Below, piece by piece: positions 1 to 5,634 of a stretch of DNA of 5,634 nt. Position 1 is the stretch's first letter, and every line of letters starts with the position of its first letter. Location of the stretch: the NCBI GenBank assembly GCA_900551305.1, contig URVK01000119.1, positions 1-5,634 of the forward strand, read 5' to 3'. A program made the position numbers and the translations under genes. This DNA is from an uncultured Collinsella sp. (lineage in GTDB: Bacteria > Actinomycetota > Coriobacteriia > Coriobacteriales > Coriobacteriaceae). The notes under the pieces are model-generated. The model was not told the origin of the DNA and searched no databases. It saw only the letters and a program-made list of their open reading frames with translations.

Positions 1-480
1 GCGTGCGTGGACGAGTTCCTTGATCGCATCGGCGGGCTGGACGGCGAGTTGGGCCAAGGCGGCGCCGGTGTCTCGGGTGGCCAGAAGCAACGCCTGTGCA
101 TCGCGCGCACGCTGCTCAAGCATCCGCGCGTGCTCATTTTTGATGACTCCACCAGCGCGGTCGATATGGCGACCGACGCTAAGATTCGCGAGCACATCGC
201 CCGGATTTCCGATACGACCGTGCTCATCATCGCCCAGCGCATCGCGAGTGTCATGGATGCCGATCGCATTGTGGTATTGGACGACGGTCGTGTCCACGGC
301 GTGGGCACGCACGAGGAACTGCTAGCGGGCGACAACATATACCAGGAGATTTATGCCTCGCAGATGGAGTTTGCGAGGAACGCGGACGCCGGCGACGGCA
401 GCGACGATGGTTGCGCGAATGATCCGTTTTCCTCCGTCGCATGCGGATCGCCCTTGGAAGGGGGTGAGCGTCATGCCTAA
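1..480 (+). CDS. ABC exporter half-transporter, C-terminal part of ATPase domain (5' truncated)
   Basis: The frame is open from the first base, so this is the last 159 residues of a protein whose membrane domain and Walker A lie upstream of the window. Visible motifs, numbered from the first codon: signature VSGGQ (24-28), Walker B ending in D48, D-loop SAVD (52-55) and the H-loop region around residue 79. Two catalytic positions are altered: the residue after the Walker B aspartate is D49 (GAC, 145-147) instead of glutamate, and the H-loop histidine is Q79 (CAG, 235-237). Together with an intact signature motif, this is the known pattern of the degenerate-site subunit of heterodimeric exporters such as TM287/288 or BmrCD. 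About 40 polar, poorly conserved residues follow the ATPase domain. The stop overlaps the start of the next gene by 8 bp, so the two are co-transcribed and probably translationally coupled. The protein would act in the cytoplasmic membrane as an exporter subunit. The substrate (drug, lipid or peptide) cannot be told. Confidence 0.95.
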   Translation, partial: ACVDEFLDRIGGLDGELGQGGAGVSGGQKQRLCIARTLLKHPRVLIFDDSTSAVDMATDAKIREHIARISDTTVLIIAQRIASVMDADRIVVLDDGRVHGVGTHEELLAGDNIYQEIYASQMEFARNADAGDGSDDGCANDPFSSVACGSPLEGGERHA

Positions 481-2371
481 GACCGCAGCCCAAGCACGCC
501 CGGCCGACCTCAAGCGCACTGTGCGCCGCTTGCTCTCCTACATGGGGCATGCCAAGTTCTCGTTGCTCGCGGTGGGCGTGCTCGCCTCTGTCGCCGCCAT
601 CGCGAGTCTTGCCGGCACCTATATGGTGCGCCCCATCGTCAACGGCCTGGCCGCGGGTGGGGAGGAGCTGCTTACCAAGCAGGTTCTCTTTACGGCCGTC
701 ATCTACGCCGCGGGCGTGCTCTCGGCCCTGGGCTACTCGCAGATTATGGTGCGCGCGGCCCAACGCGTGGTGTCCGATATTCGCCGCGACCTGTTCGCGC
801 ACATCCAGACGCTGCCGCTCAGTTATTTTGACAGCACGCGCTCGGGCGACATCATGAGTTTTTTCACCAACGACGTCGACACCGTCTCCGAGGCGCTTAA
901 CAACAGCTTTGCCAACGTGATTCAGGCCGCCATTCAGGTTGTGGGCACCACGGCCATGCTCATCATCCTTAACTGGCAGCTCACGATTATCACACTCGTG
1001 TGCGATGCGGCCATTGTGCTGTATGCGCGCTACTCGGGCGCGCACTCTAAGCGCTTCTTTGCCGCTCAGCAGGCATCGCTTGGCGACCTGGACGGATACG
1101 TCGAAGAGATGGTCTCGGGCCAAAAGGTCATCAAGGTCTTTAACCGCGAGGCGGCGAATGTCGCCGGCTTCACCTGCCGCAACGAGGAGCTTCGCCGCAC
1201 CGGCCCCGCCGCCGTGAGCTATGCCAACTCCATGGTGCCCATGACCGTCGTGATTGGCTACGTCAACTATGCCATCGTCGCCGTGGCGGGCGGCATGCTC
1301 TGCATCAAGGGACTCGCCGACGTGGGCGCGCTTGCAAGCTATCTGGTCTTTGTGCGCCAGGCGGCCATGCCCATCAACCAGTTTACGCAGCTGGGCAACT
1401 TCTTGCTCAACGCGTTGGCCGGTGCCGAGCGCCTGTTTGCCGCCATGGACCTTAAGCCCGAGGTGGACGAGGGCTGCGTGGAGCTGGTGCAGACGGGCGA
1501 CGCCGCGTGGGCGTGGAAGATTCCTAAGGGTCAGGGCGTGGGCGCGTATGGGCATCTGCATGACGTGGCAGCCGTTGATGAGTCGGGCCGCGCGGTGGCC
1601 GCCGACGGCACCGAGCTTACGTGCGGCTTGGTTCCGCTTGCCGGCGACGTGCGCTTCCACGCCGTGGACTTTTCCTACGTGCCGGGCACCCGTGTGCTCA
1701 CGGATCTCAACCTGTTTGCCAAGCCAGGGCAAAAGATCGCGTTTGTGGGCTCGACGGGCGCCGGAAAGACGACCATCACCAACCTCATCAACCGCTTCTA
1801 CGAGGTCGATGACGGCGAGATCACGTACGACGGCATCGACGTCAAGCACATTGCCAAGGCCAGCCTGCGCGGGTCGCTCGGCATTGTGCTTCAGGACACG
1901 CACCTGTTTAGCGGCACCATTGCGCAGAACATCCGCTTTGGCAAGCTCGACGCGACCGACGAGGAGGTGCGCGCCGCTGCCGAGGCAGCCTGCGCTGATT
2001 CGTTTATCCGCCGCCTGCCTCAGGGCTATGACACGCTCGTGACCGCCGATGGAGCCAACCTGTCGCAGGGCCAGCGTCAGCTGCTCGCCATCGCGCGCGT
2101 GGCCGTCGCCGACCCGCCGGTGCTCATCCTGGACGAGGCCACTTCGAGCATTGACACGCGTACCGAAAAGCTCATCGAGCGCGGTATGGACCGCATCATG
2201 CGCGGACGCACCACGTTTATGATTGCGCATCGCCTGTCCACCGTCCGCGACGCCGACGCCATCATGGTCCTCGAACACGGCCGCATCATCGAGCGCGGCA
2301 CGCACGAAGAGCTGCTCGCCCAGCACGGAGAGTACTGGCAGCTGGCGCATGGTTTAAAAGAGTTGGATTAA
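473..2371 (+). CDS. ABC exporter half-transporter, membrane domain fused to ATPase (heterodimer partner)
   Basis: A complete 632-residue half-transporter. I chose ATG 473 because a purine-rich ribosome binding site (about 459-467) sits 5 bases upstream. The frame is open back to 353, but that stretch overlaps the previous gene, and GTG 464 lies inside the binding site. About six membrane helices fall near residues 29-51, 69-90, 148-167, 170-187, 253-270 and 275-295. The ATPase domain shows Walker A GSTGAGKT (426-433), Q-loop Q474, signature LSQGQ (530-534), Walker B LILDE with catalytic E555, D-loop SSID (558-561) and H-loop H586. The signature has Q where glycine is usual, while Walker A, Walker B and H-loop are canonical. 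This mirrors the upstream partner, so its Walker motifs should pair with the partner's intact signature to form the hydrolytic site. About 50 extra residues (roughly 335-388, with a WAWK motif) separate the membrane domain from the ATPase. The substrate is unknown; this type of exporter often carries drugs or lipids. Confidence 0.95.
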   Translation: MPKTAAQARPADLKRTVRRLLSYMGHAKFSLLAVGVLASVAAIASLAGTYMVRPIVNGLAAGGEELLTKQVLFTAVIYAAGVLSALGYSQIMVRAAQRVVSDIRRDLFAHIQTLPLSYFDSTRSGDIMSFFTNDVDTVSEALNNSFANVIQAAIQVVGTTAMLIILNWQLTIITLVCDAAIVLYARYSGAHSKRFFAAQQASLGDLDGYVEEMVSGQKVIKVFNREAANVAGFTCRNEELRRTGPAAVSYANSMVPMTVVIGYVNYAIVAVAGGMLCIKGLADVGALASYLVFVRQAAMPINQFTQLGNFLLNALAGAERLFAAMDLKPEVDEGCVELVQTGDAAWAWKIPKGQGVGAYGHLHDVAAVDESGRAVAADGTELTCGLVPLAGDVRFHAVDFSYVPGTRVLTDLNLFAKPGQKIAFVGSTGAGKTTITNLINRFYEVDDGEITYDGIDVKHIAKASLRGSLGIVLQDTHLFSGTIAQNIRFGKLDATDEEVRAAAEAACADSFIRRLPQGYDTLVTADGANLSQGQRQLLAIARVAVADPPVLILDEATSSIDTRTEKLIERGMDRIMRGRTTFMIAHRLSTVRDADAIMVLEHGRIIERGTHEELLAQHGEYWQLAHGLKELD

Positions 2372-2420
2372 CCCGTTCGAGCACGATGCTTTGACCCCTC
2401 CGTGCCCCTCACCTCGCCTC

Positions 2421-2485
2421 AAACCATTACAACATTCGACGTTTTTTGCCAAAATCGGAAAAAGCATCGAATGTTGTGATGGTTT
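2421..2485. repeat. Long hairpin repeat, copy 1 (possible ABC-operon terminator)
   Basis: A 65-bp imperfect inverted repeat begins 49 bases after the ABC gene stop. Arm 2421-2447 pairs with 2459-2485 over 27 positions, with one mismatch (C2440/A2466) and two G-U pairs (T2428/G2478 and T2442/G2464 as RNA). The loop is 11 bases, GCCAAAATCGG (2448-2458). The + strand continues into a short T run (2483-2487), so it could terminate the ABC transcript, but the stem is much longer and more AT-rich than a typical intrinsic terminator. It matches the second copy at 59 of 63 aligned positions in the same orientation. That marks it as one member of a repeat family and not merely a terminator. Confidence 0.93.
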
Positions 2486-2586
2486 TTCTGTCACTCGACC
2501 GGGTGGAATCGCTTTCTTGCGCACGAAGGTGTGCGGACCCGTGGGCAGGGGAATAAGGTTGGTTATCCGACTCCATTGGAGGGCTC
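2486..2586 (+). other. Leader region of the nuclease-like gene
   Basis: About 100 bases between hairpin copy 1 and the start codon. A 5-bp stem with a 6-base loop is visible (2520-2524 with 2531-2535). A TTGCGC (2517-2522) could serve as a -35 element, but no convincing -10 box lies at the right distance. How the gene is transcribed is therefore unclear: from an unrecognised promoter here, or by read-through of the ABC operon past the hairpin. Confidence 0.3.
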
Positions 2587-3624
2587 ATGGACCTGCCGAT
2601 CGTCCTGTCCCATAAGACTGCCTGGCTGTACCACAACGTGGCGCGCCCGTCCGAGCCGCTCTCGCGAGCAAGCAGCCTATACGATGAGGACTCGCTTGCT
2701 AACGAGGCAGAACCGACCGCGAGCCTGCCCAAATTGGGACTCGATGCCAAGGGGCTGAGGGCTTCAACGGCTGCCGGGATTGTTACCGACTATCTGGTTT
2801 CACTTGGTATTCCACGAGAAGAGCTCGATCATGTCGACACGCTCGTCAACTTCGATTTTGAGCGCTCGACGCCGGCTGGATTTAGGTGCCACGTGTTTGG
2901 AGCGCCGATACCTCCATGCCATCTTATCGAGGTGGCAGAGGGCCTTCTGGTGGTTGATGAGGCCATGTGCTTTGTCCAAGCGGGTTCGTGGATGAGTGAG
3001 CCCGAGCAGCTGGAATATGGCTACGAAATCTGCGCTCGATACCATTTGAATCATCTGTCGACAGGCGATTATATCGAGATGGGGCAGAGGTATACCGTTG
3101 CCGACTTGATTGCTTATTGCAGTGAGAATCGATCTCGTCAGGGGGCTATACGTGCGGCCGCCGTGCTCAAGCGCGTGCACGATGGCGCGCGGTCGCCCAT
3201 GGAGACGGCCACCGCAATCATGGTCGTAGCAAAACGTTCTCAGGGCGGGCTGGGATACGCCAAGGTTGAGCTCAACTATCGGGTCGATGTTCCCAACGAG
3301 TTCAAATATCTCGCAAAGGCCGGGTATTTCGAGATCGACGTATATGCGTCTGCGAGCGGTACGGGGATTGAATACAACGGCTCGGACCATCTTGATAAAC
3401 AGCGCAGCGCGTCGGATGCGGAGCGTATGACCGTGCTGAGCGCGCTGGGCTTTAGGATGATCGTCCTCACCGGGACTCAGTTTGCCCACCAGCTGCAATT
3501 GCATCGGGCGATGAACGCCATTGCACTCGCTATGGGCCTCAAGTGCGACCGAAGCGAAGCGTTCCAGAAACGTCAAAACGACCTGCGAGAATTCGTGATT
3601 CGGCACTGGGACGGCAGCCTTTAG
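2587..3624 (+). CDS. Putative Vsr/DUF559-like endonuclease-fold protein with AbiEi-like N-terminal region
   Basis: A 345-residue soluble protein with no signal peptide or membrane segment. The ATG at 2587 is preceded by GGAGGG (2578-2583), four bases away, which supports this start. The C-terminal part resembles the Vsr-like nuclease domain of DUF559 and actinobacterial AbiEi-related proteins: SPMET with E206, then FEIDVYAS with D251, then IEYNG with E262, H268, D277 and R280, followed by an LSALGFRMIVLTG strand (285-297). E206, D251 and E262 would form the expected acidic metal-binding triad. The usual aspartate of the EYDG motif is N264 here. The N-terminal part opens with VLSHKTAWLYH (6-16), like the start of AbiEi-type proteins, and has a middle segment around HVFGAPIPP (102-110). 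No antitoxin-like partner gene is adjacent. The hairpin repeats lie 101 bases upstream and 36 bases downstream. Function is not established: nuclease, type IV toxin-antitoxin-like regulator or mobile-element protein are all possible. The fold call is from remembered motif patterns. Confidence 0.8.
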   Translation: MDLPIVLSHKTAWLYHNVARPSEPLSRASSLYDEDSLANEAEPTASLPKLGLDAKGLRASTAAGIVTDYLVSLGIPREELDHVDTLVNFDFERSTPAGFRCHVFGAPIPPCHLIEVAEGLLVVDEAMCFVQAGSWMSEPEQLEYGYEICARYHLNHLSTGDYIEMGQRYTVADLIAYCSENRSRQGAIRAAAVLKRVHDGARSPMETATAIMVVAKRSQGGLGYAKVELNYRVDVPNEFKYLAKAGYFEIDVYASASGTGIEYNGSDHLDKQRSASDAERMTVLSALGFRMIVLTGTQFAHQLQLHRAMNAIALAMGLKCDRSEAFQKRQNDLREFVIRHWDGSL

Positions 3625-3660
3625 GGGCGCTTTGGTCCTTCTACGGGGTGCCGTGGGCAG

Positions 3661-3729
3661 GCAGACCATCACAACATTCGACGTTTTTTGCCAAAAACGA
3701 GAAAAGCATCGAATGTTGTGATGGTTTGC
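3661..3729. repeat. Long hairpin repeat, copy 2
   Basis: A 69-bp imperfect inverted repeat 36 bases after the nuclease-like gene. Arm 3661-3689 pairs with 3701-3729 over 29 positions with one mismatch (C3682/A3708) and a few G-U pairs. The core 3665-3681 with 3709-3725 is a perfect 17-bp match. The loop is GCCAAAAACGA (3690-3700). It is the second member of the family at 2421-2485. The same C/A mismatch sits at the equivalent position in both copies, which indicates common descent. No long T run follows on the + strand (only TTTG), so it is a weaker terminator candidate than copy 1, though it could still stop or stabilise the upstream transcript. Confidence 0.93.
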
Positions 3730-3791
3730 GTGCTGAGGATGGGCTTGGGAGGCCGGTCTTGCTCGAAGTGGCCTGTCCTGTCGTACGGGTG

Positions 3792-3819
3792 TTGGCATGA
3801 TTCTCTCGTGGGGTATTAT
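3792..3819 (+). promoter_or_regulatory. Sigma70-type promoter for moaA-moaC
   Basis: TTGGCA (3792-3797) and TATTAT (3814-3819) are separated by 16 bases, and each matches the consensus at five of six positions. A start of transcription near 3826 would give a leader of about 35 bases before the moaA GTG. That is too short for a molybdenum cofactor riboswitch, and no such structure is seen. The box stands out as AT-rich in otherwise GC-rich DNA. Confidence 0.7.
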
Positions 3820-3859
3820 GTTTTCCGAAGAATAAAACGCCGCGTGAGGGGAGGGCTGC

Positions 3860-4915
3860 GTGGACGGGCACGTGCAACATGACGGTTTTGGCCGCGACAT
3901 CAACTACCTGCGCATTGCCGTTACCGACAAGTGCAATTTCCGCTGCATCTATTGCATGCCGGCCGATGGCGTGGCACCCCGCGCGCACGACGAGCTGCTC
4001 AGCGCCGAGGAGATCGCCCGCTTTGTGCGCCTGGTGGCGGGGGGGGGCATTCGCCGCGTACGCCTGACGGGCGGCGAGCCGCTGGGCAGCCGCCGCATCA
4101 TCCCGCTCATTCGCGACATCCGCGCGATTCCGCAGATCGAGGACATCTCGCTCACCACCAACGGCGCCCTGCTGCCCAAGCTGGCACCGCAGCTCAAAGA
4201 TGCCGGGCTTAACCGCGTCAACATCTCACTCGATACGCTCGACCCCTCGCTGTTTGGAAAGATCACGCGCCTGGGTCGACTCGAGCAGACCATGGCTGGC
4301 ATCGACGCGGCGCTGGCTTGGGGCTTTGAGCCCGTTAAGGTCAACTGCGTTGTTGTGCGCCGGCTCAACCAGGATGTGGCGGCCCTCGCGCGGCTCACGC
4401 TTGACCGCCCCATCCACCTGCGCTTTATCGAATACATGCCCATCGGCGACGAACATACGAGCTCGCATTGTGCCGTAGACCCTCACGCGCCCACACTCAA
4501 TCCCGAGTTGTGGGACGCGAGCGACACCGTGCCGAGCGACGAGCTGCGGGTGCGCATCAATGCCGGGGCCGCCGCGACGGGACTGGGCGAGCTCGAGCCG
4601 CTCGACATCAACGACGCTCCTGCCGGCGCGGGCCCTGCGCGCTATTGGCACTTTACGGGCGCGGCGGGAACGGTTGGCTTTATTAGCGCCATGTCCAATC
4701 ATTTTTGTGCGAATTGCAACCGTCTGCGCCTGACGGCCGATGGCAACGTGCGTCCGTGCCTGTTTAGCGATGCCGAGTATTCGGTGCGTGAAGCGCTGCG
4801 CCGTGGTGATGATATGCAGGTACTTTCGATTTGGCGCGATGCCGTGGCCCACAAACCGCAGGAACACGCGATAATTGAGGGCACGCAACGATTTATGTCC
4901 CAAATCGGAGGATGA
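3860..4915 (+). CDS. moaA: GTP 3',8-cyclase MoaA (radical SAM, molybdenum cofactor synthesis)
   Basis: Converts GTP to 3',8-cyclo-7,8-dihydro-GTP using S-adenosylmethionine, in the cytoplasm, as the first step of molybdopterin synthesis; MoaC acts next. The 351-residue protein has the radical SAM cluster motif CxxxCxxC (C25, C29, C32), the SAM-binding GGEP (71-74), and a second iron-sulfur cluster motif C283-x2-C286-x13-C300 with the arginines R288 and R290 between. The C-terminal Gly-Gly (350-351), needed for activity in this family, is intact. I use the GTG at 3860 because of the purine-rich GAGGGGAGGG (3846-3855) four bases upstream. GTG 3872 is a possible but less well placed start. The protein is slightly longer than the E. 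coli enzyme (329), mainly through extra residues around 200-225. A run of nine G bases (4039-4047) encodes part of a Gly-Gly-Gly stretch. moaC follows after four bases. Confidence 0.97.
   Translation: MDGHVQHDGFGRDINYLRIAVTDKCNFRCIYCMPADGVAPRAHDELLSAEEIARFVRLVAGGGIRRVRLTGGEPLGSRRIIPLIRDIRAIPQIEDISLTTNGALLPKLAPQLKDAGLNRVNISLDTLDPSLFGKITRLGRLEQTMAGIDAALAWGFEPVKVNCVVVRRLNQDVAALARLTLDRPIHLRFIEYMPIGDEHTSSHCAVDPHAPTLNPELWDASDTVPSDELRVRINAGAAATGLGELEPLDINDAPAGAGPARYWHFTGAAGTVGFISAMSNHFCANCNRLRLTADGNVRPCLFSDAEYSVREALRRGDDMQVLSIWRDAVAHKPQEHAIIEGTQRFMSQIGG
4907..4911 (+). promoter_or_regulatory. moaC ribosome binding site within the terminal Gly-Gly codons of moaA
   Basis: GGAGG lies eight bases before the moaC ATG at 4920. 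The same bases are the last two sense codons of moaA (GGA GGA, 4907-4912), which encode its conserved C-terminal diglycine. The position supports the 4920 start over the internal ATG at 4971, and it links translation of the two genes. Confidence 0.85.
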
Positions 4916-4919
4916 TCAT

Positions 4920-5634
4920 ATGGCCAAGAGCAGGTACGCCGATGCCACCAAGGCCGCTCGCAGGGCCGCGATGTCTGCCCACAAAGTCACGGCTGCGGCG
5001 AATGCTGGCAGCGCCGCCGCGTCCGCGCAGCCGACTGCCGGTGCTGCCACCGAGCCCGCCCGCGACGCCCGTCGTGACGAGCTGACGCACGTGGACGCCA
5101 AGGGCGAGGTGCGCATGGTCGACGTGTCCGACAAGGCCGAGACCCATCGCATCGCCATCGCCGAGGGCGCCATCCTCATGCATCCCGAGACGCAGGCTAT
5201 GGTGCTGCAGGACCGCGCCAAAAAGGGCGACGTGCTTGCCTGCGCGCGCGTGGCGGGCATTATGGCCATCAAGCGCACGAGCGACATTATCCCCATGTGC
5301 CACCCGTTGCTCATTACCAAGAGCAAGTGCGATATCGAGCCCATCGCTGCGGCGGGGACGCCGGCCGATGACGTGCCCGAGGGCTGGGCGCCGGCGCGCG
5401 CGGACGGGCAGGTTGGCTTTCACGTACTGGTTACGGCCGGCGTGACGGGCAAGACGGGTATTGAGATGGAGGCCCTGACCGGCGCGAGTGCCGCGTGTCT
5501 GACCATCTATGACATGTGCAAGGCGGTCGATCGCGGCATGGAGATCGTCGACGTGCGCCTGCTGCACAAGGAGGGCGGCCGCTCGGGCATATGGGATCGC
5601 GCAGAGCGTCAGGCCGCTGCCGTTGAGGCCGCGG
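4920..5634 (+). CDS. moaC: Cyclic pyranopterin monophosphate synthase MoaC (3' end outside window)
   Basis: Converts the MoaA product to cyclic pyranopterin monophosphate. The frame is open from ATG 4920 to the window end (238 codons, then one base). The MoaC core starts near residue 54 with LTHVDAKGEVRMVDVSDKAE and contains the family's active-site positions: K102 in KKGDV, H128 in the PMCHPL motif, E182 and E184 in GIEMEAL, and D198 and K201 in IYDMCKAV. It reaches the usual family end at GGRSG (219-223). Three additions to the compact 161-residue E. coli form are seen. There is an Ala-rich, basic N-terminal extension of about 53 residues. About 20 extra residues sit near 143-163. The frame also continues past the usual end, with an Ala/Glu-rich stretch at 224-238. 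The last could be a short tail or the linker to another domain; MoaC-MoaB/MogA fusions exist in other bacteria. It is co-transcribed with moaA. Confidence 0.95.
   Translation, partial: MAKSRYADATKAARRAAMSAHKVTAAANAGSAAASAQPTAGAATEPARDARRDELTHVDAKGEVRMVDVSDKAETHRIAIAEGAILMHPETQAMVLQDRAKKGDVLACARVAGIMAIKRTSDIIPMCHPLLITKSKCDIEPIAAAGTPADDVPEGWAPARADGQVGFHVLVTAGVTGKTGIEMEALTGASAACLTIYDMCKAVDRGMEIVDVRLLHKEGGRSGIWDRAERQAAAVEAA

Larger units (their letters stand above)
2421..3729. other. Candidate repeat-bounded cassette carrying one nuclease-like gene
   Basis: Two copies of the same hairpin repeat, in direct orientation, enclose exactly one gene and its flanking non-coding DNA, about 1.3 kb in all. 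By hand count, rows within the gene run at 48% (3061-3120), 50% (3301-3360) and 57% GC (2941-3000), against 65-77% in sample rows of moaA (4141-4200, 4021-4080). No target-site duplication outside the repeats is evident and no transposase is present. Mobility is an inference from layout only. The alternative is a resident gene that happens to lie between two members of a dispersed repeat or terminator family. Confidence 0.35.

Noticed and set aside
251..2350. A 699-codon open frame on the minus strand opposite the ABC genes
   Set aside because: It is antisense to two well-supported ABC genes with conserved motifs. Long open antisense frames are expected in GC-rich coding DNA. Its protein is Arg/His/Ala-rich with no recognisable domain.
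2391..2615. A small open frame reading through hairpin copy 1 (and a similar one through copy 2 at 3543-3800)
   Set aside because: Both copies stay open in the same relative frame and give similar peptides, but three of the four differences change the amino acid while the pairing is preserved. No convincing start signal is present. The constraint looks structural, not coding.
2421..3729. CRISPR array
   Set aside because: There are only two repeat units, over 1.2 kb apart with a gene between, so there is no repeat-spacer periodicity.
3750..3774. Short inverted repeat AGGCC / GGCCT upstream of moaA
   Set aside because: Only 5 bp with a 15-base loop, a chance-level match in GC-rich DNA, and not adjacent to the promoter boxes.
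3820..3859. Molybdenum cofactor riboswitch before moaA
   Set aside because: The likely leader is about 35 bases, too short for the known moco RNA, and no suitable stems are seen.
2800..3903. A 367-codon open frame on the minus strand opposite the nuclease-like gene
   Set aside because: It mirrors the codons of the + strand gene, which has a good ribosome binding site and recognisable motifs. It also runs through the hairpin repeat and into moaA.
3949..4903. Minus-strand open frames opposite moaA (3949-4443 and 4226-4903)
   Set aside because: They are antisense shadows of a clearly identified radical SAM gene.
4893..5567. A 224-codon minus-strand open frame opposite moaC
   Set aside because: It is an antisense shadow; the + strand carries all MoaC active-site motifs.

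Overview
The window is GC-rich, densely coded DNA with every supported gene on the + strand. It most resembles an actinobacterial genome of the Coriobacteriia, such as a gut Collinsella. That placement rests on base composition, gene style and my recollection of similar proteins, not on a search, so it is moderate at best.

Layout. (1) Positions 1-2371 hold the end of one ABC-exporter half-transporter gene and, overlapping it by 8 bp, a complete second one. Their ATP-site motifs are complementary: the first has degenerate Walker B and H-loop positions, the second a degenerate signature motif. This is the pattern of a heterodimeric exporter with one catalytic and one degenerate ATP site. (2) Positions 2421-3729 form a distinctive block: two near-identical long hairpin repeats (about 65-69 bp, same orientation, 4 differences in 63 aligned bases) bracket one gene (2587-3624). 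Its product looks like a Vsr/DUF559-type nuclease fold behind an AbiEi-like N-terminal region. (3) From 3792 a good sigma70-type promoter leads into moaA (3860-4915) and moaC (4920 to beyond the window end), the enzyme pair that makes cyclic pyranopterin monophosphate, the first step of molybdenum cofactor synthesis. The moaC ribosome binding site lies within the two conserved terminal glycine codons of moaA.

The ABC operon and the moa operon are ordinary housekeeping or accessory genes. The repeat-bounded nuclease gene between them is the part that deserves attention. The two stem differences between the hairpins both preserve base pairing, the gene has lower GC than moaA in the rows counted, and the arrangement resembles a REP/RAYT-like repeat-plus-nuclease unit with a different kind of nuclease. 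Whether it is mobile, a defence or toxin gene, or only a gene between two terminators cannot be decided from one sequence. No tRNA, rRNA, CRISPR array or insertion sequence was seen. No gene-free stretch exceeds 300 bases.
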